Shown here piece by piece: positions 59,912 through 64,000 of a DNA stretch of 64,000 nucleotides. A program made the translations under genes and the position numbers. This DNA comes from Ignelater luminosus (Eukaryota > Arthropoda > Insecta > Coleoptera > Elateridae). Below the pieces are notes generated by a model, which saw only the letters and a list, made by a program, of their open reading frames with translations, searched no databases and was not told the DNA's origin. The number at the start of each line of letters is the position of its first letter. Within the stretch, counting starts at the first letter, position 1. The DNA is taken from NCBI GenBank assembly GCA_011009095.1, contig VTPC01090570.1:82275-146274 (forward strand), in the 5' to 3' direction.

Positions 59912-62660
59912 TCATACGAAGGATAACAATAGATTTGTTTTAATTTCTTAATATTACTGGATACCCTGTAAATATGTCTTGGCAGATAAGTGTGAGTGTC
60001 TAGGAATCAACAGTGAATATTATAAAATAAGGTTTTGGATAGAATCTGCATAATCCAACAGAAAATAGTAGCAAGTTGAAGGAAAGAACGAAATAGAGAA
60101 GTTGCATAATCTAGAAATTGGCACAAAAAAAGAAAACAATAAATATCGAATGAAGTCGAGTGTTTTTACATTTCTATATCACAATAAGTTACATACGAAT
60201 AGTTTAAATAGAGATTAATTCCATTTAATCGATAATAATTTGATTAAAATGTTAGTAAAATTCAAGATATTGTAGACTTGATAGTTGTCAGCTTTAGATT
60301 TTCATTGTATATTGAAGCTTATTATTAAATAGACTGATTATAGCAAATGTGTTGGTTGTAAATTGATAATATCAGGGAATTGATTTTGACTAGTTTTAAC
60401 CTGTAATTAACTATTATTCATTTTGTGGTTTGCTCTGTGGTTTTGCTTGTCTTAGAATATTGTCTTATAGGAAATACCATAAACCGTAAGCAAAAATGTT
60501 TGTTCATTGCATAACTATGAGTAAAAAAAATCAAACTTACATAATACTAATTTTTTATACTTTTATCGTACAGCAAGTATTAGTGTTTATATCCATATGA
60601 AAGTTAAATATCATGACTGCTTTATAATAGTTCAAGTTGGCATGATATTAAAATGTTTGGTTAACTCACCACAACCTACCTAAATTAGATTTTTAAAATT
60701 CTCTATTTAAACAAGACTTGATCTGTTTGAATTTAAATTTTATTAATAAATAAAAAATATGTAATAATTTTTTATTAGTTTAAAGAAGCAAATAATTCAT
60801 GAAACTACCAATAAATACTTTTATCGCAAAAATAATAAGGTACTTCAGTATAAAATGTTGTGAAAAATGTTAGGCACTCTCCTCAATTTGAAAACACCCT
60901 TCTCTGAGGCAATCATTCAAGATTACCATCAATCTGATCTACATTTCTCTTTCTGCCTTGAAATGTGACTTCTCAGTTTAATCTTACAAAGATGTTTTTG
61001 CACTTAAAACGTGTTTTAAAATAAAATATTTCTAGATAAAGATATACGTGTCATTTCTGCAAAGTACCTATCTATTTGATGCTATTATTCTACAACAACA
61101 GTAAAGTGATAATGCGATAATAACACTTTACGGCTTCACTACTGTTGTGATTTACTTAAACTAATGGATAGTCAATACTTTTATTATCTAGCACGAGTAG
61201 TAAATCTTATGTAGAATTTACAAAAAAAAAAAAAACCTGCAGAAAATAGTTTCATTTTAGAATGTTACCTGAGGAATGCAATAGATGGCGCAGTTATATA
61301 AATTTTTCAGATTTTAATTATTTGGTTTGAAAATTTTTAATAGAATTATATTTTAAAAAGTTTTTGTGTTTTCTACACTTTTTTTAAAAACAATTATCTT
61401 TATTTTTGCTACTTTCTTGAATATATTCTGAATATACTTCACTATAATAAATAATATTAAATAACCTAGAAACCTCATTATCCTATAAAATAATTTAGAT
61501 CACAAAAGAATCATTTTATTTTCAATAGCGTGATTTTAATTAAAGTCTATTTGTAAAATTGGTTATATCAACACTACTTGTGTTCTCGTGTTTAATATAA
61601 ATTAAAGTGATTATTAAATTATTGTTGAGAATTTAATGGAAATGTGTGTTACATGAATAATAGATAGTTTGTTCATCAAAGAAAAAACAAAAGAACCAAC
61701 TACCTGTACGTAATAAAATCTATTTCCCTTTCCTGTTTAAGAATCTCCAAATAAGTTTGTTCTTTAACTCAGGACTCAGGGTATTTTAAAAGTAGGAAGT
61801 ATATGAACACGACGAACTATTGTTATCAGTTATTAAGAATTCTAGGTAGGTAATTAAGACATAAGCTATTGTCTTTGGTATAGATGCCGAAATGATACTT
61901 CCCACAGACGTAAATATTGTAAACGGTGTGACGTTAACGTTCAAAAAGAATATTATTATTATTAATTTTAATTAATACTTGTAACGGTTTTTAAAGTGAC
62001 TCTTTATGATTCATCTTTAAACTTTTAACTGTTAGACATATAAAATGCTTAGTAAGTAGATCTGCTGACATTTTGCTGTAAATGCTGTAAATGTAGATTT
62101 CTGCTGCTATTTGAACAGATATCATAATTCAGTCTTATGACAAATTCAGGGTAAAGGCTTTTGAACTCCGATTAAGAATGAAGAAAAATAGTATTCCTTT
62201 GTTCATGGTTGAAGTTTTCTTTTTTTTTTTTGGATGAATGCTTTTAGAAGCAAATCAATATAGTAGAATATTGGTGGGTTTAAATTGTGAATTGCTTTCG
62301 AACAAATAATTTTTAAGTATTTTAAATAATTTAAAAATATATTCATATTAAGAAAACGTTTAGTGGGGCATAAAGGTTTTTGTTCAGATAATCGTTAGTT
62401 TAATTGTATTATAAAACACTAATCTAACACTATTTGTAAATAAAACAATGTTGCTTTCAATTAGTTCATTTAAAAATATTTACAACACATAATTAGAAGA
62501 ATGGGTATTACTTGTGTAATTAAATCTCTGTCGGTGTGTGAACTATCTTGCCTTTAATGATATTTCAGGGGGAAAAAAATATAAAAACACGTTACAGTGC
62601 TTGCATCATTATTTAAAATCAACTTTTATTTATAAAATAAATGCCTTTTATGGTTTTCAT
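59912..62660. other. AT-rich, no supported gene
   Basis: Nothing gene-like. 61283-61291 reads AGATGGCGC (preceded by AT), an exact match to the insect CTCF core AGRTGGCGC; a single site is weak evidence. A 14-base A run lies near 61220. Inverted GTAAAGTG/CACTTTAC lies near 61101-61130. Confidence 0.4.
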
Positions 62661-62667
62661 TCTAATG

Positions 62668-64000
62668 CAGTGGCGTGCCCAATGAGAGTCTTGGGGCTCA
62701 AACCCCCCCCCTAAGCCATATCTTAACTTTTTTGTCTTTCAATAGATATTTTATAAATATTAACCAAAATACTGAGTATGTAAAAGGATTTTTAAAAAGC
62801 TGGAATGAATAATATGAAAAAAAAAATGTTAAATTTTAGAATTTGCTGTTGTCTTCAAGTTAAAGACTAAATAAACTTCACCTGCTCAGGTTTGTAGTAG
62901 TAAAATCAGCCAATCACGTATATTAGCCGGGTGAGATCGGATTTTGAGTTATGGCCATATAAATGTGCCTTCATAATGTCCCCATAGAATGCAATAAAGC
63001 CGTAACTACATTTACATTTCTTTTAAGCAGTAACCAGTAAGCTAGATAAATCCTTACTGCACTGAACGATTTTTTGAGTATAATATGGCAACAACAGTTA
63101 TGGCAATATTACTCAAAACAATAAAACTGCTAAAAAATTTAACGTAACTATTTTTTTCTCACATTCACTGTTTAGTTCAACCGTAAAATTCCTCGAGTTA
63201 CAGCATCTGGACTGTATGACCGGCCGCTTAGACAAAGGGAGGGTTCATCTTTTCAGTGATTTAATTTATTGCTTTCGTTTCCTTCCTTATATTTAAGATT
63301 TTCTACGAAGTTGTCAAAAACATCTGTTTTAAATAAGAATTCGACCGTTCTTAATGATATTTATTGTTTTCTTCTGTTGTCATGTTGATTTTGCATGAGT
63401 AGCCTCAGGTTTTTTGGTGTGAAATTCCAAAATGGTTTTTAAACAGAATAAAGTGGACACGTCCTTTTAGTTTTTTTTTTCTGTAATAATTTGTAAATTT
63501 TGTAATACCATATTAACTTGAAAAATTTTAAATTGGCAGTTCTACATCTTCAAAATTCCTTTATGCTTCAGAAGAAAATAATAAATGATACTGATAGTGA
63601 CGTTGCAGTAACTGAACCTTGAGCTCTCAAAATTATGAAAATACCAGTACATCAGATACATGTAATACTCAATCAGTAAACTCAAAAACCTTAAGCGATG
63701 TTGATTTTAATACTGATATTTCTAATTATGTAAACTGTAACGTCAGTAAGAAAAAATCCAAATGATATAGTATTACAAAATATATGAAGCCCGGATCCTA
63801 ATTTTAAATTTCCATCAAGTGGAAAAAGAAATTTAAAATTTAACCTTCATTGATTGATGAATCGATGGAAATGGTTGGCTTACTCTAAAAAAGATGATGG
63901 TGCTTATTGCAAGTTCTGTGGTTTTTTTGCTACGGAAACGGCAAGGACTGGGGCACATCAAGTTCTCGGAAAATTAGTTAAAAAATTTAGCCTCAAAACA
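62668..64000 (+). mobile_element. Left part of a second hAT element (TTF finger type)
   Basis: CAGTGGCGTGCCCAATGAGA at 62668 has the CAGTGGCG start usual for hAT ends. The preceding 8 bases, TTCTAATG, would be the target duplication, to be matched outside the window. An 8-C run follows at 62704. About 1.08 kb of non-coding sequence leads to the transposase start. The right end lies beyond base 64000, so completeness cannot be judged. It is a different hAT type from the element at 57.7-59.9 kb. Confidence 0.6.
63752..64000 (+). pseudogene. hAT transposase N-terminus with TTF-type zinc finger, cut by window end
   Basis: One frame of 83 codons reads KNPNDIVLQNI, a stop, then SPDPNFKFPSSGKRNLKF, NLH, a stop, then LMNRWKWLAYSKKDDGAYCK and FCGFFATETARTGAHQVLGK. 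FP.SGKR.LKFQ..W...F.WL.YS...DGA.CK.C..F is the TTF-type finger at the start of many animal hAT (ZMYM/DUF4371-type) transposases. CKFC supplies the first Cys pair. Two in-frame stops show it is degraded. The catalytic and dimerisation domains would follow outside the window. Confidence 0.82.

Noticed and set aside
1..64000. CRISPR array, bacterial operons, rRNA
   Set aside because: No regular repeat-spacer array, ribosome binding sites, operon layout or rRNA-like sequence was seen.

Overview
This window looks like AT-rich, gene-poor insect (or other arthropod) nuclear DNA. No bacterial, organellar or viral gene layout is visible. Signals are short exons with GT/AG borders, insect-type core promoter motifs, and decayed eukaryotic transposons (piggyBac, mariner, Tc1/mariner-like, two hAT types, PIF/Harbinger-like MITE, non-LTR RT). 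The species is not identifiable; the arthropod assignment is inferred from the repeat families and base composition. Protein-family calls were made by eye, without database searches.

Layout: 0.06-0.83 kb, broken piggyBac-like transposase (minus). 3.6-4.03 kb, GC/CpG-rich patch. 7.0-7.6 kb, mariner remnant (minus). 10.8-13.8 kb, ~160-bp tandem repeat split by an insertion with 30-bp inverted ends and a broken LINE reverse transcriptase. 17.49-17.85 kb, a MITE nested in another MITE, both with intact target-site duplications. 19.2, 37.6 and 42.3 kb, three candidate first coding exons on plus, all ending in the same splice phase. 32.36-34.68 kb, a complete-ended DNA element with 18-bp inverted ends, an 8-bp duplication, ATATCCA clusters at both ends and a spliced minus-strand gene of unknown family. 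34.9-35.75 kb, palindromic repeats. 44.8 kb, LINE RT scrap. 53.30-54.41 kb, Tc1/mariner-like element with both ends. 57.71-59.90 kb, hAT element with both ends and an 8-bp duplication. 62.67-64.0 kb, left end of another hAT with a TTF-type zinc finger running off the window.

The most economical host-gene model is one large plus-strand gene with several alternative promoters, whose shared downstream exons lie beyond base 64000. The 19.2, 37.6 and 42.3 kb exons each end in a phase-2 AG before a GT donor, so each could join the same acceptor. A CAG|GTAAGT site behind a pyrimidine tract at 55.6 kb has the form of a recursive-splicing ratchet point, which would suit a long intron. Most of the rest is intron-like or intergenic AT-rich DNA in which I see no gene.
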